A DNA stretch of 64,000 bases from Polyangiaceae bacterium (GTDB lineage: Bacteria > Myxococcota_A > Polyangia > Polyangiales > Polyangiaceae), in contig JACKEA010000010.1 of assembly GCA_020633235.1 (NCBI GenBank), forward strand, positions 92,001 through 156,000, written 5' to 3'. Below are positions 41,989-51,195 of the stretch, piece after piece; position 1 is the stretch's first letter; the number at the start of each line of letters is the position of its first letter. Below the pieces are notes generated by a model. The model saw only the letters and a list, made by a program, of their open reading frames with translations. It was not told the origin of the DNA and ran no database searches. The translations under genes were made by a program, and so were the position numbers.

Positions 41989-43517
41989 GCCGCATCCAGC
42001 ACGACCGCGCGTGCTGCCTCCAGGTGGCTGCGAATGGCGGCTACCGCTTCCATTGCGGAGCAGGCCGAAAGCTCCGTTCCGATGCCGCGACCGCCGGCGC
42101 CGTCGCCACACAGGAACAAGCCCGGCACCGGCGTCGTCACCGGCAACCGGTCGCTGCCCACTTGCCCTGGGAGCTGACCGTTGCAGATGGCGGCTCTGTT
42201 GCTCTTGCCCATCCATCCGGCAATGGACGGCACCGGGCTCATCTCGAAGAATTCGAGCTCGTCCGCGAGCCCCGGGACGATGCTCTCGAAGGCCGAAAGA
42301 ATGCGCTCGCGCCACACCTCCGGTGCGTCCCGTGGATGCTCGCACACCGGCCCGTAGATGCTGGCGACGATCAGCTGCTTGCCTGCCGGCGCGAGGCTCG
42401 GGTCGTAGTTCGTGGGCACCGGCGCGTAGATGGCCATCGGATCCGAGACACGCCCCACGTCGATGGCGCTCACGGTGTCTCGCATCAGATCGAGGCTCAG
42501 GTCCGCGAGGGTCTTGCCCGACAGCGACACGCCGCCGATGAGACAACCTTCGTCCACCAGTGGCCGGCGGAGTCCGAGCTTCACCTGGTGTGCGTTGCCG
42601 GAGCCGCGCACCTCCAGCGCCTGGCCGACCCACTCCGGCGGCAGCGTCCAGCCGTCGAGCACACCCAACAGATCTGCCGGCGCCAGGTTGGCGGCGATCA
42701 CCGGTGCGCGGTACTCGCGCCCGTCTTCCGTGATGGCCGCGAGCCCCGTCCGGCTCGGGCGAATCGCGACCACGCGCCGCCCCGTGACCAGCTCGCCATT
42801 CGCAGCTGGAACCAGCCCCAAGAGTGCATGCGGGATGCTGTCCATGCCGCCCTCCACGTAGGAGAGGCTGTAGGCGGTGATCACCCAACGCAGACAGCGA
42901 ATCGCCTCACCGGCCGACACCTGCCACGGCGGCAACACGAAGAAGATGCTCGCCAGGAAGCTGAACAGGAAGTACGCGCCCGGGTGCTCGGTGTGCTCCC
43001 GGACGAACTCGTCCAGCGTGCGGCGATCCCACTTGCGGAGCTCGAGCTCCGTCAGGGTGAAGACCTGAAACAACATGCGCGCGATGCTGGCCATCTCGCG
43101 CGGCGGCAGATCGAGCAAGCGCGCCGCTTCGAGCGCGTAGGCGGGGAGCTGGCGTCGGTGCTCCGGCGCCGCGATCGCGTACATCCCGCGTGAGCGAACC
43201 GGAATGTGATGCGTGATGAACCGCGGTCGCGAAAGCCCCAGCTCGCGCAGCACGGCCCCGAGCGGTCCCCGTGCACCCCGCGAGATCAAATGGCTGCCCA
43301 CGTCGAGCTTGAAGCCGCCTCGCTCGGTGCTCGCCAAGATGCCGCCGAGCACGGGGTTCTTTTCCAACACCAGCACGCGCGCGCCCTGCGTCGCGAGCAG
43401 CGCCGCCGTCACCGAGCCCCCCACGCCGCTGCCGATCACGATCGCGTCCCAGTGCTCTCGCGATCCCACGCTGTGCGTGGGCGGAACGGGCACGACGGTC
43501 GGTCGCGTTGTCGGCAT
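41985..43517 (-). CDS. FAD-dependent CrtI/phytoene-desaturase-like oxidoreductase
   Basis: This 510-residue protein has an N-terminal Rossmann motif IVIGSGVGGSVTAALLA, a GFKLDVGSHLISRG segment, and a C-terminal FAD motif FLCGDGAGGRGIGTELS. These fit CrtI-type desaturases, carotenoid isomerases and geranylgeranyl-reductase-like enzymes. It opens the five-gene operon, overlapping the kinase-like gene (ATGA). It likely saturates or desaturates an isoprenoid chain; which, cannot be told from the sequence. No standard FxxPP phytoene marker was seen. Confidence 0.85.
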   Translation of the reverse strand: MPTTRPTVVPVPPTHSVGSREHWDAIVIGSGVGGSVTAALLATQGARVLVLEKNPVLGGILASTERGGFKLDVGSHLISRGARGPLGAVLRELGLSRPRFITHHIPVRSRGMYAIAAPEHRRQLPAYALEAARLLDLPPREMASIARMLFQVFTLTELELRKWDRRTLDEFVREHTEHPGAYFLFSFLASIFFVLPPWQVSAGEAIRCLRWVITAYSLSYVEGGMDSIPHALLGLVPAANGELVTGRRVVAIRPSRTGLAAITEDGREYRAPVIAANLAPADLLGVLDGWTLPPEWVGQALEVRGSGNAHQVKLGLRRPLVDEGCLIGGVSLSGKTLADLSLDLMRDTVSAIDVGRVSDPMAIYAPVPTNYDPSLAPAGKQLIVASIYGPVCEHPRDAPEVWRERILSAFESIVPGLADELEFFEMSPVPSIAGWMGKSNRAAICNGQLPGQVGSDRLPVTTPVPGLFLCGDGAGGRGIGTELSACSAMEAVAAIRSHLEAARAVVLDAA

Positions 43518-43836
43518 GGGCTCACTCCCGTGCTCGATCGCCCTCCGTCTCGACGCGAACCTTGCGCAGCTCCTGGTGCGGTACGCCGAATCTGCGGAAA
43601 CGCTCGCGATGGGGCATCGAGCGCCGTGCGCAACTCACCGGAACAACGAGGGAAAAGTCGATGCTCCGGTGCGGCTGCGTCACGTCCTTGGAGGCTGCAG
43701 CGCCCATGCCACAGCCCTCACTCCGCATCCTCGTCTGGATGTTGGTCCGCCGCGGAACCCCAGTTCCCACCGGCGCGTGATTCGACCGACGTGGCCCGCC
43801 GCCTCCCACAACCACGGCGGAAGCGACGACCAGAAC
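43518..43836. other. Gene-free gap, 319 bp
   Basis: No convincing gene in any frame. It holds the promoter region of the desaturase-like operon (minus strand) and, near its far end, the dispersed 3' motif. Confidence 0.5.
43739..43761 (-). repeat. Dispersed 3' motif, copy 11
   Basis: The plus strand reads ATGTTGGTCCGCCGCGGAAC, the motif in minus orientation, about 76 bp downstream of the stop of the minus-strand lipoprotein gene at 43837. Confidence 0.6.
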
Positions 43837-45030
43837 CTATGGGTACCAGGCCGGATGAAACGTGTCACCGATCTCGACGTCGTCGATGACGTAGCCGAGA
43901 TCCGTGGTGGGCGTCGCATTGTCCATGTACCCGCCTATCACGGCGCCATCACCCCATCCAACGACACCGAGGCCACCGGTCAGCCCGTTGCGCTCGGCGC
44001 TCGGCGAGTTGAAGTCGTTGTTGTTTGCCCAGGACTTGAACACTCCTTGGCCGGGCCCACCGCTCTGAGCGTAGATCTGGATGTGGTACCAGCCGTCCAC
44101 GGCTTTCGCGGAGTTCGCAGGACCGGGGCGAGCCTCCAGTGGGTTACTTGGAATGGTCTGCAGCACCGGCGGACCGCAGTCCCAACTGATGTTTACGTGC
44201 GGTGCGAGGCTCCACGCGACAGGGATCAAGCTCGCGAAGCTGGAGCCGCTGACGCCGTAGTAGCTGGGCACGGCCCACGCAGGAGTTTGACCGTTGTCCG
44301 TGAAGTCGAGGGTGCAGCCGCGCGACGGGTGCGGAGGATTCATGTAGATGATGAGACGGGAATTGGGCGTCGTCCCAGTCGTCCCCATCAAGATGAACTT
44401 GTTGCCCCAATCGGGCGTTCCCCTCATGGCTTCGTCGTAGCGAATCCGAAATCGGATGTAGACGCCTTCGCCATTCTGGAACGTGTGACCCAACTGCTGC
44501 GTCACGAAACCGAACGAGTACTGAGTCTGTCCCGCGTGCATCTGAATGTGCGCCGCGCCACTTGCCCCCCAGCCACCTGTCGGAAGGTGAGTCCACGTCC
44601 AAGAACCCTGCGGGTACTTGTAGGAGTAGTTGTAGCGTTGGTCCCCATTGGGGTTGGGGTTCTCGTGGTCGGCTCGGAAGTACACGTTGCCGGGGCTGGC
44701 CCCGCCGGTGCCTGGACTACTACCTGAGCCGGACGTGCCGCCCGTCGCTCCAGACCCGGAGCTTCCTCCCAAAGCGCCCGTACCACCCGTGGCGGCTCCG
44801 GCCGACCCGGCGGCTCCGCCCGACCCTGTTCCCGCGCTCGCGGAGCTTCCCCCAGAGCTGACGCCAGCGTTCCCTCCGGCGCCTCCGGAATCGCCGCCTG
44901 TTCCGCCCAATCCGGTCGAGCCCGAAGCGCCCCGAACGGGTTCGTTCTCGCTTCCGCATGATGAGGCTGCAAGCAGCGCGAAGAGAATCAACGGGCGTGG
45001 TGTTTGCCTGGCGCGCGGAGCATTCATCAT
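43837..45030 (-). CDS. Gly-spacer lipoprotein with lectin-like jelly-roll domain
   Basis: This 397-residue protein has a signal peptide with lipobox ASSC (near Cys25), a Gly/Ser/Ala spacer to about residue 115, then a beta-sandwich-like domain: FRADHENPNPNG, SWTWTHLP, YSFGFVTQQLG, VYIRFRIRYDEA, VIDDVEIGDTF. The pattern recalls polysaccharide-lyase or concanavalin-like sheaths. No catalytic residues can be assigned. It probably binds extracellular polysaccharide. Confidence 0.75.
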   Translation of the reverse strand: MMNAPRARQTPRPLILFALLAASSCGSENEPVRGASGSTGLGGTGGDSGGAGGNAGVSSGGSSASAGTGSGGAAGSAGAATGGTGALGGSSGSGATGGTSGSGSSPGTGGASPGNVYFRADHENPNPNGDQRYNYSYKYPQGSWTWTHLPTGGWGASGAAHIQMHAGQTQYSFGFVTQQLGHTFQNGEGVYIRFRIRYDEAMRGTPDWGNKFILMGTTGTTPNSRLIIYMNPPHPSRGCTLDFTDNGQTPAWAVPSYYGVSGSSFASLIPVAWSLAPHVNISWDCGPPVLQTIPSNPLEARPGPANSAKAVDGWYHIQIYAQSGGPGQGVFKSWANNNDFNSPSAERNGLTGGLGVVGWGDGAVIGGYMDNATPTTDLGYVIDDVEIGDTFHPAWYP

Positions 45031-45214
45031 CTTGCTCTCCTCGTGGAGGCCTCAGGGGTCAGGTCGCCGGACTGATCGTACACCTTCTGCAGTGGCCTCA
45101 CTCATCGTATCGCACAACGCGCTGCGCGGTCAGGGCCTTACTCTCATCCAACGCTCAGAGGATGCTTGGACTCTGCTGAAGCTGAGAGCCGCGCGGGTTC
45201 TGGTAGAAAGCAGC

Positions 45215-47323
45215 ATGGCGTTTTCCTTTCGGTTCTATGGTCGCAGGCCGGCGGAGTTCGCGGAGGGAGCGAACGAAGGCTACCGATTCAGTGTGCAGTT
45301 CCAGCGCGTCCCGACCGACGAACAGTGGGAAGCGCTCGGCTTCACGTTTGCATCACTGCTCCGCAGTGGCCCGGCGGATCCCAGCGGCGCGTGGCGAACG
45401 TCCGATCGGTTCGCAGTGTTCGATGTCGGGGAGCGTTGGATGAGTGGCTACGGCTTTTTGGGAGTCGTGGCGGATTTCTTCGAAGCGGCGCATCGCATCG
45501 TGCCGATCGCCGACGTGGTGTTCCACAACGCTCGCGACGGCGAAGGCGCCTGGAGCCGTTGGTCCCTTTCCCAGAGCGCGCCCGACGCCGGGCCCGAAGG
45601 AGCGGGGGGAACCAGCTTCGCGCCTTTCGCGCGCGCGGTCGATTCGGCACTGCCGCCGCTCGAGGTGAACGCCGCGGTTGCTGCAGGTAGGGGCCGCGCG
45701 CAAACCATGCAAAGCCAAACGGCTGTCGACGATGCCATCATCGTGTCGACGCCGGGCAAGTTGGGCGTGCAGCCAAGTGGGATCGCAGTCCCCGAGACGC
45801 AAGACTTCTTCGATTACCCGCCCGAGACGGAGGCTCGCTTTGCCCTCCCCACCGAGCCGGACCAGGAACGGCGCAGCTCCGCCGGCGGCGTGTACTTCGT
45901 GCACGCGCCCGGCGACCGGCCGCTGCGCTGCGCCCCCGCGAGCCTCGAGCGCCCCCTGGCCTTGGTGGGGGGCGGGCCGAACAGGAACACCATCAGCTTG
46001 GCTTGGCTCGACGCGCAGGGGCAGCGCAAGGCCGCAAGGTTCCCGGAGGGAACTCGAGACCTGGCTGGGCCGGTACTCAGCCACGACGGCAGCCACGCCA
46101 TCATGTGGACGAGCTGGCAAGCGTACGTCATCGATCTGAGTAGCGGCGACGTGCGCAAGTTCTGCGAGCGCATCGATTCGCGTCTCGACGGTTCCAGGTT
46201 CGTCGGCGCCGCCTTCTCCCCTGAAGGCGATTGGATCATCGCGACGGAAAAGCGCGTACGCCTGTTCGCGGCAGGGAGCGGGGAAGAGCTCGACGTCCTG
46301 AAGGCGTCTGGCGATCGGGTGCTCACGTTGCGGCAGGGAGAGATCCTGTGTTTGCGAGGCAAGCAGTTGACCTTCATTGGTGTCGCCAACAAGAAGCTGA
46401 AGAAGCTGGGCTCGCTTTCGGGCAAGGTGCCGTCCCCGTTCGAAACACCCAACGGTCGCGTGGCCCTGGCCGTCAATGGACAGGCGTACGAAGTAACCTA
46501 CCTCGACGCGCTGTACGAGCAGTTTGCCAGCGGCAAGAAGGCAAAGCCGAAGGCGAAGAGAGGGGAAGGCGCAGTAAAGAAGAAGCCGGCCTCGGCGGCG
46601 CTGAAACGCATGGCGAAGGTCGGGCGCGTGGACGAGCCGAGCAAGTATCAGCGCGTCACGGAGCCGGCGTTGTGCGCTGCCCTCGAAGTCCCGACGTCAG
46701 CACACGTGGTCACGCTGGCGGACGGTGCTGCCCTCGCGCTCCACGGCAAAGACAATGCCTACATGCCTCACGCGGCAGTGCACGTTCGCGTCGCGGAGAA
46801 CGCCCCCGTCGTGCGCCTCGCGCTCCAGACATACGGCGCCGATCTGACGCCGGACCGGAAGCATCTGTTGCTCGCGCAGCGTGGGGCTCTCGATCTTTGC
46901 GATGTGGCCCAGGCTGCGAAGCCCGTTGAGGTCTTTCGATTGCCCAGCAAGGAACAAGGCAAGGGCGTGATGTCGCTGCCCGAAAACCGCGTAGCGTTCC
47001 TGTCGTCCAAGGGTCTGTACTTGTTGCAGCTCGATCTCGACGCGAGAGCCGCCACGTTGCTGCACCTGGCCAAGCTCTCCAACCCCAATGCGCTGCTGCC
47101 ATTGCACGACCTCGGTGTTTACGTCGTGACCACGAAGGTACATCCGTACAACGTGTACGTGGGCGGAGTCTCCGAGGGTAAGACCCGCTGGTTGTTCAAG
47201 GAAAAGCTCTACTTGCAGGAGGCGCGCCGGGACGGTGACGACGTCCTGGTCGGCACCGTGGACCGAAAGCCGCATGTGCGCCTGACCGGCCTCGGAAAGG
47301 CCGCGGAGGTGCATCTGGACTGA
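45215..47323 (+). CDS. Beta-propeller-like protein with N-terminal globular domain
   Basis: From ATG 45215, 702 residues with no signal peptide. The first ~140 residues are a globular domain (MAFSFRFYGRRPAEF, SDRFAVFDVGERWMSGYGF). Weakly repeated strands follow (GPVLSHDGSHAIMWTSWQ, FVGAAFSPEGDWIIATEKRVRLF, VRLALQTYGADLTPDRKHLLL), typical of a WD-like or seven-bladed propeller. A Lys-rich segment near residue 450 (KAKPKAKRGE) may be a linker. Family and partner are unknown. Confidence 0.68.
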   Translation: MAFSFRFYGRRPAEFAEGANEGYRFSVQFQRVPTDEQWEALGFTFASLLRSGPADPSGAWRTSDRFAVFDVGERWMSGYGFLGVVADFFEAAHRIVPIADVVFHNARDGEGAWSRWSLSQSAPDAGPEGAGGTSFAPFARAVDSALPPLEVNAAVAAGRGRAQTMQSQTAVDDAIIVSTPGKLGVQPSGIAVPETQDFFDYPPETEARFALPTEPDQERRSSAGGVYFVHAPGDRPLRCAPASLERPLALVGGGPNRNTISLAWLDAQGQRKAARFPEGTRDLAGPVLSHDGSHAIMWTSWQAYVIDLSSGDVRKFCERIDSRLDGSRFVGAAFSPEGDWIIATEKRVRLFAAGSGEELDVLKASGDRVLTLRQGEILCLRGKQLTFIGVANKKLKKLGSLSGKVPSPFETPNGRVALAVNGQAYEVTYLDALYEQFASGKKAKPKAKRGEGAVKKKPASAALKRMAKVGRVDEPSKYQRVTEPALCAALEVPTSAHVVTLADGAALALHGKDNAYMPHAAVHVRVAENAPVVRLALQTYGADLTPDRKHLLLAQRGALDLCDVAQAAKPVEVFRLPSKEQGKGVMSLPENRVAFLSSKGLYLLQLDLDARAATLLHLAKLSNPNALLPLHDLGVYVVTTKVHPYNVYVGGVSEGKTRWLFKEKLYLQEARRDGDDVLVGTVDRKPHVRLTGLGKAAEVHLD

Positions 47324-47337
47324 TCGCGCTGGTCGGT

Positions 47338-48510
47338 TCAGTCCGCGCTTTGGCCGGCCTTGGGTCCGTCGGCCCACACGTTGCCGGTGTGCACGACGGG
47401 CGGATCGACGGACGTCATGGGGCCGTAGGCGCCGCCCTTGGGCGAGACGACGGTGGAGAAACGGTTGTCCGTGATCTTGATGTTGCTGACCTTGGAGACG
47501 TCGTCGCTGCCGGCCTCGTATCCGCCGTAGATGGTGTACGCGCCGCCCGCGAACAGGTTGCGGTCCATGGTGATGTTGCGCATGTCGCTGGCCGACCCCG
47601 TGCTCAGGATCACGCAAGACGTAGCGTTGCCGCCGAGAATGCAGGTGTTGTGGAGGATGTCGAGCTTGGTGGTGCCCAGGCTCTGCATACCGTCGTTGTG
47701 CGACTGCGCGGTCTGCTTCAAGTCGTGGATGTACGAGTCTTGCACCTTCACGTTGCTGCCCACCTTCAGGCCGTCGGTGCAGCCGTGGATGTTCACGCGG
47801 AGGTAGGTGATGTCGTCGCCCGCGCCGCCGGCGTCATTGGCGGTGTTGCCTTGGCAATCGAGCTCCGTGTCCTGCACCGTGACGTTGGTGGCGCCGTTGT
47901 TCAGGATCTGCCAGTAGCAGCCGGCGGACTTCACGCGGACGTTCTTGATGGTGACGTTGGAGATCTTGTCCGCGATGGTCACGCAGCCGTGCACCTCGGT
48001 GTCCTGCAGCACGGTGTTCGATTGGGTGATGCTGAGGTCGCCCTGATGAACGGTGAGGTTCGTGCCGGACGGCACGCCGGTGTTGTCCGGACCCGGCCAA
48101 CAGCCGCTCCACGCGTCCGGACCCCCGGGCGTATTGACCGCGCCGGTGCAGCTCCCGCCGGTGCCACCGCTGCCGCCCGCGCCGCCGCTGCCCGCAGCAC
48201 CACCGGAACCGCCGCCGCCCGCAGCGCCACCGCTACCCGCAGCGCCACCGGAACCGCCGCTGCCGGCCGTACCACTGGAACCGCCGCCGCCGGCCGTGGC
48301 GCCGGACCCGCTGCTCCCACCTGAGCTCGAGCCACCGCTGCCCCCCGAGCTCGCCCCGCTCCCTCCGCTGCCGCCGCTCGCGCCTGCCGCGCTGCCGCCT
48401 TGGCCACCGGAGCCCGCGGAATCGTCGGAGCCACCACACGCCACCACGCTCAACGCGAGGAATGCGGTCGGGATGGCGAGTGCTCGTAACGCGAATCGGG
48501 AAGTGATCAT
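47338..48510 (-). CDS. Gly-spacer lipoprotein with parallel beta-helix (paralogue 2)
   Basis: From ATG 48510 the signal peptide ends in VVAC (lipobox). A long Gly/Ser/Ala spacer to residue ~125 is followed by a right-handed parallel beta-helix: NVTIKNVRVKSAGCYWQILNNG, NVTVQDTELDCQG, VQDSYIHDLKQTAQSHNDGMQS, ITMDRNLFAGGAYTIYGG. Beta-helix proteins of this type act on or bind polysaccharide. The gene overlaps the previous paralogue's stop (ATGA). Confidence 0.82.
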   Translation of the reverse strand: MITSRFALRALAIPTAFLALSVVACGGSDDSAGSGGQGGSAAGASGGSGGSGASSGGSGGSSSGGSSGSGATAGGGGSSGTAGSGGSGGAAGSGGAAGGGGSGGAAGSGGAGGSGGTGGSCTGAVNTPGGPDAWSGCWPGPDNTGVPSGTNLTVHQGDLSITQSNTVLQDTEVHGCVTIADKISNVTIKNVRVKSAGCYWQILNNGATNVTVQDTELDCQGNTANDAGGAGDDITYLRVNIHGCTDGLKVGSNVKVQDSYIHDLKQTAQSHNDGMQSLGTTKLDILHNTCILGGNATSCVILSTGSASDMRNITMDRNLFAGGAYTIYGGYEAGSDDVSKVSNIKITDNRFSTVVSPKGGAYGPMTSVDPPVVHTGNVWADGPKAGQSAD

Positions 48511-49616
48511 GGCTGCAGCACCGTTCCGTTGGTTTCCTTGTTGTCGGACCACTCGAGGAAGGCGCCGGAGATGGCGTTGGTGGTCGTGAGCGGGCCGTAG
48601 GAGTAGGAGCCGGTTTCGATGCGGTTCCCCGTCACGCGGTAGTAGCCGCTCTCGTGCAGCCGCAGCGTGTACCCTCCGCCCATCAAGTAGTTGTCGCGAA
48701 TTTCGTAGGTCCCGGTCGCGCCGTCGGCGACGAAGATGGCGCCGTTGGCGCCGCTCGTGCTTCCCGAAACGGGGCGGCAGTCGATGTTGTTGCGCAGGAT
48801 CACGCCACCGCCGGAGGCGCCGTACATCTGCACGCCGTCGTTGTGATCCTGGGAGCTCTGGGTGGCTACCCGGATGTAGTTCTCGATCAGCGTGTCCGTG
48901 CCGGAGCCGCCGAAGCGAACGCCATCCGAGCTGCCCACCAGCTGCGAACGGATCGCCGTGAAGTGCGAGGAGCCGAGTGCCCAGTCACCGGGGGACGGGG
49001 CCTTGACCATGCAGTAGCTCAAGGTGATGTCGTTGTTGCTACCGTTGACGACGTTGGCGTCGATGCGGCAAGCGTTCAGCGTGATCGGTGCATCGACGGT
49101 GATGCCGGCCTTCAGCCACACGCAGGTCGCGGTAGCGCCGAGCTGGCTCGCCTTCACCTTGGAGGTGTAGACGGTCATCGTCGCTTCGGTGCAGGTCTCG
49201 CCCTTGGGACCCTTGTACGCGAGGTAGCCGGTGTTGCTGGTCGAGATCTGGCTGCCGTGAGTGACGGTTCCGCCACCGGAACCACCCGAGCCGCCGCTGC
49301 CGCTCGCACCACCGGACCCGCCGCTGCCCGCGGCACCACCGGAACCGCCGCTGCCGCCCGCGCCGCCGCTTCCGGCCGAGCCACCACTGCCGGCGGCACC
49401 GCCGCTGCCCGCAGCGCCGCCGCTGCCCGCAGCGCCGCCGCTGCCCCCGGTCGCGCCGCTGCCGCCCGAGCCGCCACTCGCCGCGTTGCCTCCAGTGGCG
49501 CCGGCGCCGCTGCTGCCCGCAGCTCCGCCGGTCGCGCCGCCGTCACCCTGCGGATCCGACCCGCACGCCACCGCGCTCAGGCCGACCATGAGCACCCCCG
49601 TCGCCATCCATCGCAT
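48507..49616 (-). CDS. Gly-spacer lipoprotein with parallel beta-helix (paralogue 1)
   Basis: This 369-residue protein has a lipobox AVAC (Cys18), then a Gly/Ala/Ser repeat spacer to residue ~115, and a beta-helix with DTLIENYIRVATQSSQDHNDGVQM, GVILRNNIDCRPV, YEIRDNYLMGGGYTLRL and YYRVTGNRIETGSYSYGP. The shared DHNDGxQ and N-x-YGP motifs link it to the neighbour. Both could be related polysaccharide-binding or lyase-like proteins. No active-site Asp/Lys set is clearly conserved. Confidence 0.83.
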   Translation of the reverse strand: MRWMATGVLMVGLSAVACGSDPQGDGGATGGAAGSSGAGATGGNAASGGSGGSGATGGSGGAAGSGGAAGSGGAAGSGGSAGSGGAGGSGGSGGAAGSGGSGGASGSGGSGGSGGGTVTHGSQISTSNTGYLAYKGPKGETCTEATMTVYTSKVKASQLGATATCVWLKAGITVDAPITLNACRIDANVVNGSNNDITLSYCMVKAPSPGDWALGSSHFTAIRSQLVGSSDGVRFGGSGTDTLIENYIRVATQSSQDHNDGVQMYGASGGGVILRNNIDCRPVSGSTSGANGAIFVADGATGTYEIRDNYLMGGGYTLRLHESGYYRVTGNRIETGSYSYGPLTTTNAISGAFLEWSDNKETNGTVLQP

Positions 49617-49674
49617 CCGGCGATCTTCCCCGCGCGCCCATAAGCCCGCCCTTACAAAGCCTGCGCGGAATGAA

Positions 49675-51195
49675 TCAGCGGCTCTTTGCGGAGTTTTCGC
49701 CGCTCTGAGCTTGGCTCTGCAGCTCCTTGGCCTCGCGGGTGCGGCCCTGCCGAAGGAGCACCTGGATCAGGTTGTTCCGCATCTTGGGGTCGTCGGGGAA
49801 CCGCTGGCGGCCGGAACGCAGCACGCGCTCGGCGCCGGGCAGGTCGCCGTGACGCGCCAAGAGCTTCGCCAAGTTGTTCGTGGCGCGGCGGCCGGCTTCG
49901 TCGTGCCCCTCCGACCGCCGCAACACTTCGCGATAAGCGGCGATGGCGCGGGCGTCGACGCCGATTTCCTCGTACGCCTGGCCGAGCTGGTACGGGGCCA
50001 TGGTGGCGTACTGAGTCTTCTTCGTGGCGTCCGAGAACGCCGCGATGCTGTCGGCGAAGAGCGAGCCGCGGTTCAACGTGGCGAAGGCCCAGCCCGCGAT
50101 GGCCACGCCGCCCAGGGCGACGCCGGGCCGCGCGAAGCGCGCGGCAACGGCGCCGAGCAGCAGGGCGACGGCCATCACGCTCAGGAACAGATAGCGGTCG
50201 GCCATCTGGTTCTGCAGCGGGAAGAGCACCTGGCTCACCGGCGCCAGGGGCACGACGAACCACGCGAAGCTCGCGAGGACGATGCGCTGATCGCGCTTGC
50301 GCCACAGGACGACGCCGGCGACCCCCCAGCCGACAACGGCGAGATAGCCGAGAGCGGAGAGGGCGTCGAAGCTCGTGCGCACCGGGACGTCGTGCACCAA
50401 GGAGAGCGCGGGGGGCCATACCAACACGACCAGGTAGCGCAGCCACACCGGACCCATGGTGGCGAGCTGAGCGAGCCGCGAACCGCCGGCCGGCGGAACG
50501 GTCATGTGCACGACGTGGCCGACCTTCATGTGGACCGCGAGGGCCGCGACGGCGATCGCCATGCTGATGCCGAGGACGCGCCACTCGGGCTTGCGACGAG
50601 CGAGCAGATCGTGGACGAAGAGCAGTCCCACTGCCGTGACCGTCATCGACTTGGAGAGGTGGGCCAGGGCCAGCGAGAGCGGGACGGACCACAGCCTGTT
50701 CCGCGACGAACCGGCATAAAAGAAGAGGGCAGCAGCTACGAAGACGAGAGCCAGCACGTCTTTACGCCCGGCGAGCCAAGCAACGGACTCCACGTGCACG
50801 GGGTGCAGCGCGAAGGCCCAGGCGGCGACTTCCGCGGCGGCGAAGCTCGACAGCGCGCGATGCAGCGCACCGCGAAAGAGCAGCACCGCGACGACGTAGA
50901 GTCCGAGGGACGTGGCGCGCAGCAGCTGGGGGCCGAGACCGAAGAGGCGCGCCTCGAGCCACAGCTCCGTGTCCCGCACCGGCAAGTACTCTGCACCCAG
51001 GGTGAGCCGTGTTTCGCGGGATAGATCGGTCCAGATGCTCAGCAGTGCGTGCGGAGATCCGTTCGCGAGCACGGGGTTATCGCGGATGAGCCAGGGGTCG
51101 TCCCAATTCAGGTATCCCCCCGCTAGCGACGGCAGGTACACCAGCACCACCACGACGGCGAGCAACCACGGAGCCGCACGGGCGAGTCGGCTCAT
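49675..51195 (-). CDS. TMTC-like polytopic glycosyltransferase-related protein with C-terminal TPR
   Basis: This 506-residue protein begins with a short signal-anchor then many hydrophobic segments. HPVHVESVAWLAGRKDVLA and the WDDPWL motif match the TMTC/DUF1736 family, O-mannosyltransferase-like enzymes. Several TM helices follow, and the last ~120 residues are TPR-like (AYEEIGVDARAIAAYREVL, PGAERVLRSGRQRF). It overlaps the kinase gene by 4 bp (ATGA), so the kinase might regulate it. Substrate is not established. Confidence 0.85.
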   Translation of the reverse strand: MSRLARAAPWLLAVVVVLVYLPSLAGGYLNWDDPWLIRDNPVLANGSPHALLSIWTDLSRETRLTLGAEYLPVRDTELWLEARLFGLGPQLLRATSLGLYVVAVLLFRGALHRALSSFAAAEVAAWAFALHPVHVESVAWLAGRKDVLALVFVAAALFFYAGSSRNRLWSVPLSLALAHLSKSMTVTAVGLLFVHDLLARRKPEWRVLGISMAIAVAALAVHMKVGHVVHMTVPPAGGSRLAQLATMGPVWLRYLVVLVWPPALSLVHDVPVRTSFDALSALGYLAVVGWGVAGVVLWRKRDQRIVLASFAWFVVPLAPVSQVLFPLQNQMADRYLFLSVMAVALLLGAVAARFARPGVALGGVAIAGWAFATLNRGSLFADSIAAFSDATKKTQYATMAPYQLGQAYEEIGVDARAIAAYREVLRRSEGHDEAGRRATNNLAKLLARHGDLPGAERVLRSGRQRFPDDPKMRNNLIQVLLRQGRTREAKELQSQAQSGENSAKSR

